The notes beneath the pieces are model-generated. The model was given only the letters and a program-made list of their open reading frames with translations. It did not search any database and was not told the origin of the DNA. Shown one piece after another: positions 27,913 to 35,888 of a stretch of DNA of 64,000 nt (positions are counted from its first letter, which is position 1; every line of letters starts with the position of its first letter). This DNA is from Rothia nasimurium (GTDB taxonomy: Bacteria; Actinomycetota; Actinomycetes; Actinomycetales; Micrococcaceae): positions 868,001 through 932,000 of the forward strand of contig NZ_CP056080.1 of assembly GCF_014217215.1 (NCBI RefSeq). Reading direction: 5' to 3'. Made by a program: the position numbers and the translations under genes.

Positions 27913-28569
27913 ATGAAACTTACCAAATACACCCACTCCTGCGTCAGGCTCGAAAAGGACGGCGCCGTTCTGGTGCTCGACCCCGGAAACTTCTCCGAGG
28001 TCGAGCAGGCCCTGGACGGGGCCCACCATATTCTGGTCACCCACGTGCACCCCGATCACTTCGATGAGGGCAAGGTGGTTGCTTTTCTGCGGGAGAACCC
28101 GCAGGTCACCATTCACGCCCCTGCTGCTGTCATTGATGCCGTTCTTGCGGCCCTGCCCGAGGCTCTTGCAAAGTCAGTGGAAGCTGATGGGGAGCTGACC
28201 CTCTCGTCCTTCTCTATCAAAACCTTCGGTGGCAACCACGCTGTCATCCACCCCCTGCTGCCGGTCATCGATAACGTGGGTTACCTGATTGACGATAACC
28301 TCTTCCACCCGGGGGATTCTTTTGTGGTGCCCCACGGCATTGAGGTGGGTACTCTGCTGGTGCCGATTCACGCTCCCTGGAACAAGATTCAGGAGGTCAT
28401 TGACTTCATCATTGCCGTTCGCGCCCCGCGGGCCTTCCAGATTCATGATTCGTTGCTTGCCGAAAACGGTCGAAACATGATCATTGGCCATGCAACCAAC
28501 TTTGGCCAGAAGTACGGCACCACCTTTGAGTACCTGGCTCCTGGCCAGTCTGTAGAGATTGAGGAGTAA
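27913..28569 (+). CDS. MBL-fold metal-dependent hydrolase
   Basis: A 218-residue protein of the UlaG/YtnP-like metallo-beta-lactamase fold. Metal ligands are in HVHPDHFD near residue 42, GNHAVIHP, and HPGDS. Two zinc (or manganese) ions are expected; substrate is unknown. The ATG at 27913 is chosen because residues match the family from MKLTKYTHSC; frames further upstream look unlike it. It precedes the HIT gene by five bases, suggesting one transcript. Its divergence from zur hints, weakly, at zinc-linked expression. Confidence 0.85.
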   Translation: MKLTKYTHSCVRLEKDGAVLVLDPGNFSEVEQALDGAHHILVTHVHPDHFDEGKVVAFLRENPQVTIHAPAAVIDAVLAALPEALAKSVEADGELTLSSFSIKTFGGNHAVIHPLLPVIDNVGYLIDDNLFHPGDSFVVPHGIEVGTLLVPIHAPWNKIQEVIDFIIAVRAPRAFQIHDSLLAENGRNMIIGHATNFGQKYGTTFEYLAPGQSVEIEE

Positions 28570-28574
28570 GCACC

Positions 28575-29000
28575 ATGAGCACTGTTTTTACCAAGATTAT
28601 TAACCGAGAACTGCCCGGCCGTTTTATCTGGGAGGACGAGCAGGCAGTTGCCTTCTTGACCATCGAGCCCTTCCAGTACGGCCACACCCTGGTGGTTCCT
28701 AAGGCTGAGATTGACCACTGGGTTGACCTGCCCGAGGAGCTCTCTGCCCACCTCTTTGATGTGGCTCAGAAGGTATCGAAGGGTTTGATGAAGGCTTTTG
28801 ATCCCACCCGCGTGGGCATGATTATTGCCGGTTTTGATGTGCCCCATACCCATATTCATGTGTGGCCCGCTGTTGACCAGAGCGAGTTCACCTTCGAGCA
28901 GGCCAACCGTAACCCCGACGCAGCTGCCATGGACGAGGCTGCTGAAAAGCTGCGGGCGGCCCTGACCGAGCTGGGCTACGGCGACTCGGTAGCTTCCTAG
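28575..29000 (+). CDS. HIT family protein
   Basis: Histidine-triad nucleotide hydrolase or transferase of 141 residues. The catalytic HTHIHVW lies near residues 91-97 (H-x-H-x-H), with the N-terminal INRELPGRF and YGHTLVVPK of the HINT/Fhit-type fold. Likely substrates are adenosine phosphoramidates or dinucleotide phosphates; not resolvable from sequence. It follows the MBL gene by five bases and ends at a long bidirectional terminator. Confidence 0.9.
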   Translation: MSTVFTKIINRELPGRFIWEDEQAVAFLTIEPFQYGHTLVVPKAEIDHWVDLPEELSAHLFDVAQKVSKGLMKAFDPTRVGMIIAGFDVPHTHIHVWPAVDQSEFTFEQANRNPDAAAMDEAAEKLRAALTELGYGDSVAS

Positions 29001-29017
29001 CCCCGTTAGTTCTATCC

Positions 29018-29084
29018 AAGGGGACCTCAAAACTTAAAAAGGACCGCAAATTATGTGGTCCTTTTTAAGTTTTGCGGTCCCCTT
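29018..29084. terminator. Long bidirectional terminator between the HIT gene and hrpA
   Basis: A 67-base hairpin: outer stem AAGGGGACC/GGTCCCCTT (9 bp), a 2-base internal loop, then a perfect 17-bp inner stem (29029-29045 with 29057-29073) rich in A and T. Both strands present T-runs, so it serves the two convergent genes. Confidence 0.88.
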
Positions 29085-29104
29085 TGGTGAGAGGACGGGC
29101 GGGC

Positions 29105-32100
29105 CTAGGCGTTCTTGATGGCCTCCATAGCCTCGCGCAGGGCTTTAGCCACCCGCTTCTCGCTGACAGTGTAGGCGGTGCCGAGTTCCTGGGCGAAGAA
29201 GCTGACGCGCAGTTCCTCAATCATCCAGCCGACCTGCTCCAGCTCGGGAGTCGGCACCGTGCCCCCGGGCAGGGACTGCACGGCCTTATCGTAGGCGTCC
29301 TCAAGTTCCTGCACGGTCAGCATGAGCTGGTTATCCCGGTTGACGTTGGGCCCCAGCTTCTCAATACGCTTGGAGATCGCCTTGAGGTAGCGGGGCAGAT
29401 GGTGCAGCTGAACCGCACCGGTTTCGGTCACAAACCCCGGGTAGACCAGGTTCTCCAGCTGGCTCTTCATGTCGCTCATGGCGTGAACGACTGCAAGCGA
29501 GGTGGACTTCTTAATGAGCTTCTGAACCTTAGCCGTTTCCGACAGAATATCGGCAACCAGCTTGGTCATCACGAAGACCGTGTCAATGAGCTCAGCCCGC
29601 ACGCTATTGAACAGGGCAGTGTACTCCGCCCTGGTAAAAGGTGGGGTGGCGGGCACCAGCTGGTCGATAGCGGCTACCGTGCAGTCACTAATGAGGGCGT
29701 CGATTGACCCGTGGGGGTTCTGCGTAAAGACCAGTTTTTCACGGTTGTTCAGGTGCTCAGAGACGTAGCGCTCGGGCGAGGGAGTATTGAGTTTGAGCAG
29801 GCGAATCACGCCCCCGCGCTGGGCCCGGCTAGCTTCAGCCTCGGTGGGGAAGATCCGCACAGCAACGGACGCCCCCTCATCCACCAGGGCCGGGTAGCCT
29901 GCAACCGTCTGGGTAGCAATGACGCGCTCGACTTTACGGGGGAGATCCTGCTCCGGCCAGTCGGTTAGACCCGAGACCTCCCGCACGGCTTTACTGCCCG
30001 GCGCCTGTTCCGGGGCGGACGCCTGTGCCCCCTTGACACCTGCACCCCGGCTCCCAGCCCCGCTGGCAGCTGCAGAGGGTGCAGAGGCGTCGCGGGCGTC
30101 CTGACCCTTCTTACCACCAGCGGCCATGGCAGCCATCTTGCCCATGGTCTCGGGGCTTGCACCCAGAGAAGCTGCCAGGGCAGAGCGAATCTCGGCGTGC
30201 AAAAGACCCTGGAGTTCCACTAAATCCTTGCCTTCGCCCAGAATCTTATTCTGGTGGTTGCGCACCTGGAAGGTGAAGCGCAGGTGCTCGGGTACCGCAT
30301 CCCAGTTGAACTCGGCCGGGTCGACCACGTGCCCGCGCAGGCGGCGCAACACCAGGGCCAGGGCCTCAGTGAGAGAGTCAGTAGCGGGGGAGTAGTCGGC
30401 GTTGAGTTTCTCAACGGCCTGACGTGCAACGTCCGGTGCAGGAACAAAGTTCTTGCGAATCTGCTTGGGCAGGGACTTAATCAGGGCCGTCACCAGCTCC
30501 TCCCGCAGACCCGGAATCAGCCACTCAAAAGGAGCCGGTTCAAGCTGCCCCAAGAAGAGCACCGGAACCTGCACGGCAATGCCGTCCGTCTGTGTCTGAG
30601 ACGAGCGCACCCCACCAATCTGCACGCTGGGGGCGTACTCGTAGCGCAGGTCAAGGGCCAGCTCCCCGCCGGAAGTGCGGGCAGTCCAGGTGCGGGGGAA
30701 GAGAGACTCATCGTAATCGGCGGCCTCTTCGTCAATCAGGTTTTCGGGGGTGAAATCCAGCAGGTGCTCATTGACCCGGCGTTCCTCCTTCCACCAGCGG
30801 TCAAAGTGGCGCTCAGAGACAACGTGCTCGGGTATGCGGGCGTTATAGAAGTCGAAGAGGACAGCGTCATCGACCCGCAGGTCACGGCGGCGCAGACGAG
30901 CCTCAAGCTCCTCAACCTCAGCCAGAGCCTTCTGGTTACGGGCAAAGAAGCGGTGGCGGGTCTGCCAATCGCCCTCTACCAGGGCAGACTGAATGAAAAT
31001 CTCGCGGGCAGCTACCGGGTCAACCCGCCAGTACTGGATACGCCGGTCGGCGATGATGGGCAGCCCAAAGAGAGTGACCTTCTCATGGGCCAGCACCGAC
31101 CCCTGACGGGCAGACCAGTGCGGGTCAGAATAAGAGTGCTTGAGCAGGGGCCCAGCCAACTCTTCCACCCACTCGGGCTCAATCTGCGCGTTCACGCGCG
31201 CCCACAGGCGGGATGTCTCTACCAGCTCAGCAGATACCAGCCAGACCGGATTCTTCTTAAAGAGGGCAGAGCCGGGGAAAATCGCGAACCGGGTTCCGCG
31301 CGCCCCCCGATACTCGTGGCGGTTCTGCTCATCCTGCATACCGATATGCGACAGCAGACCTGAGAGCAGTGACTTATGCACCTCGGTCTCACTGGCAGCC
31401 GGGTCAATATCGCGCCCGCCCTCAACCGTAATACCGGCCGACCGGCCAATCTCCCGCAGCTGGGCAAAGAGATCCTGCCACTCACGAATACGCAGGAAGT
31501 TCAGGTATTCCCGGTGGCACATCTTACGGAACTGGCTCGACGACAGCTCTGCCTGCTTCTCGTTGATGTACTGCCACAGCAGCAGATAGGAGGTGAAGTC
31601 TGACTTCTCATCCTTATAGCGGGCGTGCAGGGAGTCTGCCTCACCCCGGTGCTCGGCGGGGCGCTCGCGGGGGTCCTGAATGGTCAGGGCAGCAGCCAGC
31701 ACCATGATTTCCTTGGCAACGCCCCGCTTGGAACCCTCCACAATCATGCGGGCTAGGCGGGGGTCAACGGGCAGGGCTGCCATGGCGCGCCCGGCGGCAG
31801 TGAGCGGTGAGGACGGACGCCGCCCCCCTCTACCGCGTGCCCCGCGCGTATCGCGGGGGAGGGCGTCCGCCCCATCACGGCCGGGGGTAGCAAGTGCCCC
31901 CAGCTCACGCAGCAGGTTGACGCCGTCGTTGATAGCGCGGGTTTCGGGCGGCTGAACGAAGGGGAACTTCTCAATATCGGCGGGGGACTTGACCACGCCG
32001 ATAGCGGTCATCTGCAGAATGACTGCGGCCAGGTTGGTGCGGAGAATCTCGGGGTCGGTGAACTCGGCCCGGGCCTGGAAGTCCTCTTCGGAGTAGAGGC

Positions 32101-33538
32101 GGATGGCGATACCGTCAGAGACACGGCCACAGCGGCCCGAACGCTGATTGGCTGAGGCCTGCGATATACGCTCGATGGGCAGGCGCTGTACCTTGGTCCG
32201 CGCGGAGTAGCGCGAGATACGGGCGGTGCCGGTGTCGATCACGTACTTGATGCCGGGTACGGTCAGGGAGGTTTCAGCTACGTTGGTTGCCAGCACGATA
32301 CGGGGCCGGCCACCGGGTTTGAAAACCTTGTGCTGCTCAGCCATCGATAGGCGGGCGTAGAGGGGCAGCACCTCGTAGTCGGCCAGGCGGCGGGTGGATC
32401 GCACCATATCCTCGATAGCGTCGGCCGCGTCGCGGATTTCACGCTCACCCGAGAAGAAAATCAGAATGTCGCCGGGGGCCTCTTCAGAAAGCTCCCGGAT
32501 GGCGTCAAGCACGCCCTCAATCGGGTCACGGTCGTCGTCCTCGAGGCCGTCACCGGCATCCGCCTCGTCTTCCCCGCCGTCGCCGGTGCGGGGTTCGCTC
32601 AAGGGGCGGTAGCGGATCTCGACGGGGTAGGTGCGGCCGGAGACCTCAATGATGGGCGGGGCGTCATCGGGCAGGGTTGCCTCGGCGATTTCTTTTTCTT
32701 CGGGGCTGAGGGTCTCATCGACGATGCCGACACCGGGCACAAAGCTGGGGGAGAAATGGCGGGCGAAACGCTCGGGGTCGATGGTGGCTGAGGTAATGAC
32801 GATTTTCAGGTCGGGGCGCTGCGGCATAATGCGCTTGAGATAGCCCAGAATGAAGTCAATGTTGAGGGAACGCTCGTGGGCCTCATCAATGATGATGGCC
32901 GAGTACTGGCGCAGCAGCCGGTCGTTCTGAATTTCGGCCAGCAGAATACCGTCGGTCATGAGCTTGATAGCGGAGCCTTCGCCCACCTCTGAGGTGAAGC
33001 GCACCTGGTAGCCCACCGTTTCGCCGATTGTCTGCCCCAGTTCTTCGGCGATCCGTTCAGCCACCGATCGGGCGGCCAGACGGCGGGGCTGGGTGTGGCC
33101 AATCATGCCCTTTTCCGCCAGACCCAGTTCAAGGAGCATCTTGGGGAGCTGGGTGGTCTTACCCGAGCCGGTTTCACCCGCAACGATGGTGACCTGGTTG
33201 TCGCGGATAGCTGCCATGATGTCATCCCGGCGGGCAGAGACGGGCAGGCCCTCGGGGTAGGCGATGGTCTTAGGAATCAGCGGGGTGTAGGGACGGCGCT
33301 GGTTCGGTTTTTTCCCGCCCTGCTTGCCCCGGGGTGCTGAGCTGCGGCCGCGACGCTGGGAACGGGCGGGCGCGTCCGCTCCCTCACGAGGGCCGGACGC
33401 CTGCTTCCCCCTGCCACCGCGCTTTCCGGCGGTCTGGGGTTCGGTGGGCTCGGATGCGCGGACGCCCGCGCCGTGCATAGCAGCGGCGATAGCGGAGAGG
33501 GGCTGGGCAGGAGTGCGGGAAGAATCTGAACTAGACAT
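29105..33538 (-). CDS. hrpA: ATP-dependent RNA helicase HrpA
   Basis: DEAH-box helicase, 1477 residues, longer than the E. coli protein of about 1300. Motif I is GETGSGKT, motif II DEAHERSLN, then SATIDPERF and QRSGRCGR. C-terminal OB-type and DUF3418 regions follow. The N-terminus is a low-complexity Arg/Gly/Pro-rich segment of about 90 residues. Two more low-complexity insertions, one near the middle (GRDGADALPRDTRGARG) and one near residue 1170, coincide with hairpins bounded by GGACGCC/GGCGTCC. The ATG at 33538 is chosen because GAGGG precedes it; that site is inside a hairpin. HrpA rescues stalled ribosomes in E. coli. Confidence 0.92.
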   Translation of the reverse strand: MSSSDSSRTPAQPLSAIAAAMHGAGVRASEPTEPQTAGKRGGRGKQASGPREGADAPARSQRRGRSSAPRGKQGGKKPNQRRPYTPLIPKTIAYPEGLPVSARRDDIMAAIRDNQVTIVAGETGSGKTTQLPKMLLELGLAEKGMIGHTQPRRLAARSVAERIAEELGQTIGETVGYQVRFTSEVGEGSAIKLMTDGILLAEIQNDRLLRQYSAIIIDEAHERSLNIDFILGYLKRIMPQRPDLKIVITSATIDPERFARHFSPSFVPGVGIVDETLSPEEKEIAEATLPDDAPPIIEVSGRTYPVEIRYRPLSEPRTGDGGEDEADAGDGLEDDDRDPIEGVLDAIRELSEEAPGDILIFFSGEREIRDAADAIEDMVRSTRRLADYEVLPLYARLSMAEQHKVFKPGGRPRIVLATNVAETSLTVPGIKYVIDTGTARISRYSARTKVQRLPIERISQASANQRSGRCGRVSDGIAIRLYSEEDFQARAEFTDPEILRTNLAAVILQMTAIGVVKSPADIEKFPFVQPPETRAINDGVNLLRELGALATPGRDGADALPRDTRGARGRGGRRPSSPLTAAGRAMAALPVDPRLARMIVEGSKRGVAKEIMVLAAALTIQDPRERPAEHRGEADSLHARYKDEKSDFTSYLLLWQYINEKQAELSSSQFRKMCHREYLNFLRIREWQDLFAQLREIGRSAGITVEGGRDIDPAASETEVHKSLLSGLLSHIGMQDEQNRHEYRGARGTRFAIFPGSALFKKNPVWLVSAELVETSRLWARVNAQIEPEWVEELAGPLLKHSYSDPHWSARQGSVLAHEKVTLFGLPIIADRRIQYWRVDPVAAREIFIQSALVEGDWQTRHRFFARNQKALAEVEELEARLRRRDLRVDDAVLFDFYNARIPEHVVSERHFDRWWKEERRVNEHLLDFTPENLIDEEAADYDESLFPRTWTARTSGGELALDLRYEYAPSVQIGGVRSSQTQTDGIAVQVPVLFLGQLEPAPFEWLIPGLREELVTALIKSLPKQIRKNFVPAPDVARQAVEKLNADYSPATDSLTEALALVLRRLRGHVVDPAEFNWDAVPEHLRFTFQVRNHQNKILGEGKDLVELQGLLHAEIRSALAASLGASPETMGKMAAMAAGGKKGQDARDASAPSAAASGAGSRGAGVKGAQASAPEQAPGSKAVREVSGLTDWPEQDLPRKVERVIATQTVAGYPALVDEGASVAVRIFPTEAEASRAQRGGVIRLLKLNTPSPERYVSEHLNNREKLVFTQNPHGSIDALISDCTVAAIDQLVPATPPFTRAEYTALFNSVRAELIDTVFVMTKLVADILSETAKVQKLIKKSTSLAVVHAMSDMKSQLENLVYPGFVTETGAVQLHHLPRYLKAISKRIEKLGPNVNRDNQLMLTVQELEDAYDKAVQSLPGGTVPTPELEQVGWMIEELRVSFFAQELGTAYTVSEKRVAKALREAMEAIKNA
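30017..30101. repeat. GGACGCC-bounded inverted repeat inside hrpA (late)
   Basis: GGACGCC (30017-30023) and GGCGTCC (30095-30101) bound a GC-rich stretch coding for the Ala/Gly/Ser-rich linker in the C-terminal part of HrpA. Confidence 0.45.
31814..31869. repeat. GGACGCC-bounded hairpin inside hrpA (middle)
   Basis: CGGACGCC (31814-31821) pairs with GGCGTCCG (31862-31869) and an inner CCGCG/CGCGG stem lies between. It codes for an extra 25-residue Arg/Gly-rich loop between helicase motifs, absent from the usual family pattern. Confidence 0.55.
33372..33400. repeat. GCGTCCG/CGGACGC hairpin inside hrpA (N-terminal tail)
   Basis: GCGTCCG (33372-33378) pairs with CGGACGC (33394-33400), continued by CCCTC/GAGGG. 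It codes for part of the low-complexity N-terminal tail of HrpA. Confidence 0.5.
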
Positions 33539-33539
33539 A

Positions 33540-33560
33540 CTGCCCTCTATTTTAGGGCAG
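33540..33560 (-). promoter_or_regulatory. Hairpin covering the hrpA ribosome-binding site
   Basis: CTGCCCT and AGGGCAG form a perfect 7-bp stem with a 7-base loop ending one base before the hrpA ATG. The Shine-Dalgarno AGGG is in the stem, so translation could be limited by folding. Confidence 0.5.
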
Positions 33561-33601
33561 AGCCGGCAGGAACGGTCAGGTTTCACTGGGCGCGTGAAGC
33601 C

Positions 33602-33619
33602 TATCGACTATAGTCGATA
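33602..33619. promoter_or_regulatory. 18-base perfect palindrome upstream of hrpA
   Basis: TATCGACTATAGTCGATA is self-complementary and contains TATAGT, a -10-like hexamer on either strand. An operator overlapping the hrpA promoter is the simplest reading. Confidence 0.45.
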
Positions 33620-33644
33620 AACTTCTGGAAGCTATTTCTGTATA

Positions 33645-33696
33645 AGGACGCCCCGCCCTCCTGCCCTGGGGCAGGGGAGTGGGGCGCAGGCGTCCT
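33645..33696 (-). terminator. GGACGCC-type terminator after deoD
   Basis: AGGACGCC (33645-33652) pairs with GGCGTCCT (33689-33696), enclosing CCTGCCC/GGGCAGG. It follows deoD by 11 bases and resembles the elements at 24413, 40225 and 62237. Confidence 0.75.
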
Positions 33697-33706
33697 GACA
33701 GAAAAT

Positions 33707-34429
33707 TTAGAGGCTGGCCGCTACCGGCAGGACAAGCTCCATCATGTCGGTGAAAGCGGTCTGACGCTGCTCGGCGGTGGTCTCAACACCCTTGAAGAGG
33801 TGGTCCGAGACGGTGAAAACAGAGAGGGCCTGCACACCGGCGGCGGCAGCCACAGCGTAGATACCGGCGGTTTCCATCTCAACAGCCAGCACACCCATCT
33901 CAGCCCACTTAGAGGCGTCGGAGAAGTCAGAGCGGTAGAAAACGTCAGAAGACAGCACGTTACCCACGTTGAGGGTCTTGCCCTGGGCCTCGGCCTCCTT
34001 GGCCACAGCCGACAGCAGGGGCCAGGACGCGGTCGGGGCAAAGGTGCCGGGGAGCTTGTAGTGGTGCATGAAGTTAGAATCAGTCGAAGCTGCTGAGGCC
34101 ACGACCAGGTCGAAAAGGTCAAGGCCCTCAGCCATGCCACCGCAGGTGCCGATACGGATCAGGTTCTTCACGCCAAAGGTGTGAATCAGCTCGTGGACGT
34201 AGAGGCTGGCCGAAGGGATGCCCATACCGGTACCCATGACCGAAATGCGCTGGCCCTTGTAGTCGCCGGTGAAGCCGAACATGTTGCGCACGGTGTTGAA
34301 CTGCACGACGTTCTCAAGGTAGGTATCGGCAATGAACTTGGCGCGAAGCGGGTCGCCGGGCAGCAGGATAGTTTCGGCAATTTCAGCGCCGTTCGGGGCA
34401 ATGTGCGGGGTGTTGACGGCTTCAGCCAT
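33707..34429 (-). CDS. deoD: Purine-nucleoside phosphorylase, DeoD type
   Basis: Cleaves purine (deoxy)ribonucleosides with phosphate in nucleoside salvage; hexameric trimeric-of-dimers family. The 240-residue protein starts TPHIAPNGAEIAETILLPGDPLRAK and shows the phosphate and base residues in IGTCGGM, VEMETAG and FTVSDHL. The length is normal. The gene is alone, with hrpA downstream behind a terminator. Confidence 0.94.
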   Translation of the reverse strand: MAEAVNTPHIAPNGAEIAETILLPGDPLRAKFIADTYLENVVQFNTVRNMFGFTGDYKGQRISVMGTGMGIPSASLYVHELIHTFGVKNLIRIGTCGGMAEGLDLFDLVVASAASTDSNFMHHYKLPGTFAPTASWPLLSAVAKEAEAQGKTLNVGNVLSSDVFYRSDFSDASKWAEMGVLAVEMETAGIYAVAAAAGVQALSVFTVSDHLFKGVETTAEQRQTAFTDMMELVLPVAASL

Positions 34430-34547
34430 GTCACTCTCATTTCTGGTGCGAAAGGGTGGGGTTTCGCCCCAAGTCTACCCGGCTTCATATAAGCAACCCT
34501 ACTTAGTACTTTGGTAGGCTGGGAAGGAATGCCGAAAGGAGTATTCA

Positions 34548-34943
34548 ATGACGAAAGCACTCTATCTCACCCTGGTCGCTGCTTTTGGCGCCTCCATCAG
34601 CGGCGTCATCGGCCTGTTGCGGGCCTTCGCGCTCCCAGAACAAGAACTGACGCCCTATCTCATTGGTATGACGATTGGGGCAGTCGCCCTGACTTTCATC
34701 AGCCTAGCTGCCATGCGCTTCCCCGGCCCCGACCTTCACCTGATCTACCGTCGACAGTTTACGGCTCGTCCCTCCGGGGCCTTCCTGCTGGGCGCGGTAT
34801 TCGGTCTTGGGGTTGATCTGCCCCGTATCGACCCGCAGGACTTTATCTTCGATGCTATCTTTTCTATCATTTTTGCCCTGGTTATCGGCGTGATATCAGC
34901 AGTCTGGGTAGCCTTCCGCCGGCCTGCTCCTGACCTAAACTAG
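34548..34943 (+). CDS. Small membrane protein of unknown function
   Basis: 131 residues with about four membrane spans (residues 5-25, 38-58, 75-95, 100-122). No family recognised. GAAAGGAG precedes the ATG. The end is highly hydrophobic, then polar (FRRPAPDLN). It lies four bases before the acetyltransferase gene and so shares its transcript. Composition matches its neighbours. A transporter fragment or a stress-linked small membrane protein are possible but unsupported. Confidence 0.75.
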   Translation: MTKALYLTLVAAFGASISGVIGLLRAFALPEQELTPYLIGMTIGAVALTFISLAAMRFPGPDLHLIYRRQFTARPSGAFLLGAVFGLGVDLPRIDPQDFIFDAIFSIIFALVIGVISAVWVAFRRPAPDLN

Positions 34944-34947
34944 GCAC

Positions 34948-35577
34948 ATGGAGCTACGCTACTGGGTGCTCACCGACGCCCCTGACCTTTACTCGATTTA
35001 TCGCACATCCTCAGGCCTGGAGCGGCAGATGCCAGCCCTCGCCAGCGAAGAGGACGCCCTGAACCTCATCGAAACCAGCTACCTACCGGCTGAAAACCGG
35101 GCTATTTTCTGCCTCAGCGATGAAGGGCGGCCCGCAGGGCTCATCGGGCTGAACTTTACGGCCCGCAGTGACACCGGAGCCTGGGATAGGGCCTGGGTCT
35201 ACTACTGGATAGCTGACCCCTACCGCGGGCAGGGCTACACACAAGCAGCCCTCAGGGCGGCGTGCGCCTGGGCCCTGGGCGAACCCAACCCCGCACCAAC
35301 CTTACCTACTCTCGATACCGGCCTGCTGGCGTCCTTACCCTCGCCCCACCTCCGCCGCCTGGAACTGGGCTACCGCGCCAACAACCCCGCAAGCGGAGCC
35401 GTTGCCGCCGCAGCCGGGTTCCAGATTGAAGGGATCGAGCGGGAGAAATTCCTCTACGCCGGGCAGACCTACGACGCGGTGATAGCCGCTAGGCTCCGCA
35501 AGGACGGACGCACCCCGGCCAGCCTGCGCCACCAGGAGGCAGTTTCCCGCCCCGGCTTCCACCACGTTGAACTCTAG
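34948..35577 (+). CDS. GNAT family acetyltransferase
   Basis: 209 residues with the RimJ/RimL-like GNAT pattern: LIGLNF (strand), then PYRGQGYTQAALRAACAWA (acetyl-CoA pyrophosphate loop, Q/RxxGxG/A), and LGYRANNPASGAVAAAAGF (helix-strand end). The acceptor is unknown; N-terminal amines of ribosomal proteins are typical for this subfamily. It follows the membrane gene by four bases. A C-terminal tail of about 25 residues is non-conserved in appearance. Confidence 0.82.
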   Translation: MELRYWVLTDAPDLYSIYRTSSGLERQMPALASEEDALNLIETSYLPAENRAIFCLSDEGRPAGLIGLNFTARSDTGAWDRAWVYYWIADPYRGQGYTQAALRAACAWALGEPNPAPTLPTLDTGLLASLPSPHLRRLELGYRANNPASGAVAAAAGFQIEGIEREKFLYAGQTYDAVIAARLRKDGRTPASLRHQEAVSRPGFHHVEL

Positions 35578-35632
35578 ATCGAAAATAAGCAGGGGTTTGA
35601 AGTGGAACTCGTTGCCCCAAACTAACCCGCAC

Positions 35633-35737
35633 TTAGCCTGAAAACCCCGCAACTAGTTGCGGGTAAAACAGAATAAATGCGGGGAAGAAGGCGGACGCCG
35701 GGCACAAAAAGAGAAGGTAGGCCAGCGCTTCGCGCAT
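35633..35737 (-). CDS. Hydrophobic 34-residue micro-ORF in the hairpin array (speculative)
   Basis: A 34-residue frame on the minus strand begins MREALAYLLFLCPA and is strongly hydrophobic, with Phe, Leu, Tyr and Pro. GGAG lies five bases before its ATG. The second repeat copy encodes the same first 14 residues on the minus strand (ending at a stop) but has no ribosome-binding site. Tandem repeats encoding small hydrophobic peptides recall type I toxin loci; however T-rich hairpin DNA will code Phe/Leu by chance. Not established. Confidence 0.2.
   Translation of the reverse strand: MREALAYLLFLCPASAFFPAFILFYPQLVAGFSG
35646..35663 (+). terminator. Palindromic terminator after the acetyltransferase gene
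   Basis: CCCGCAACTAGTTGCGGG is a perfect 18-base palindrome framed by AAAAC and TAAAAC, 69 bases past the acetyltransferase stop. Confidence 0.6.
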
Positions 35738-35751
35738 TCTGGCTCCGCTTG

Positions 35752-35785
35752 TTTTAGCCGGCTAAAAGGCCCCACTGGGGCCTTT
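35752..35785. terminator. Adjacent palindrome and GC hairpin
   Basis: TTTTAGCCGGCTAAAA (35752-35767) is a perfect palindrome, directly joined to AAAGGCCCC...GGGGCCTTT (35765-35785, 9-bp stem) with TCTTT following. Confidence 0.7.
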
Positions 35786-35855
35786 CTTTACGCCGGGCAC
35801 AAAAAGAGAAGGTAGGCCAGCGCTTCGCGCATTCTGGCAAAACTGTTAGCTGGCT

Positions 35856-35881
35856 AAAATCGTCACATCGGTGACGATTTT
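35856..35881. terminator. 11-bp hairpin with flanking A/T runs
   Basis: AAAATCGTCAC (35856-35866) pairs perfectly with GTGACGATTTT (35871-35881); loop ATCG. Sits in the second repeat unit where the first unit has a different stem. Confidence 0.7.
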
Positions 35882-35888
35882 GACGCCA

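Noticed and set aside
35677-35757. 26-codon plus-strand frame through the hairpin repeat
   Set aside because: No ribosome-binding site, Arg-rich by composition, and the frame is not maintained with a start in the second copy.
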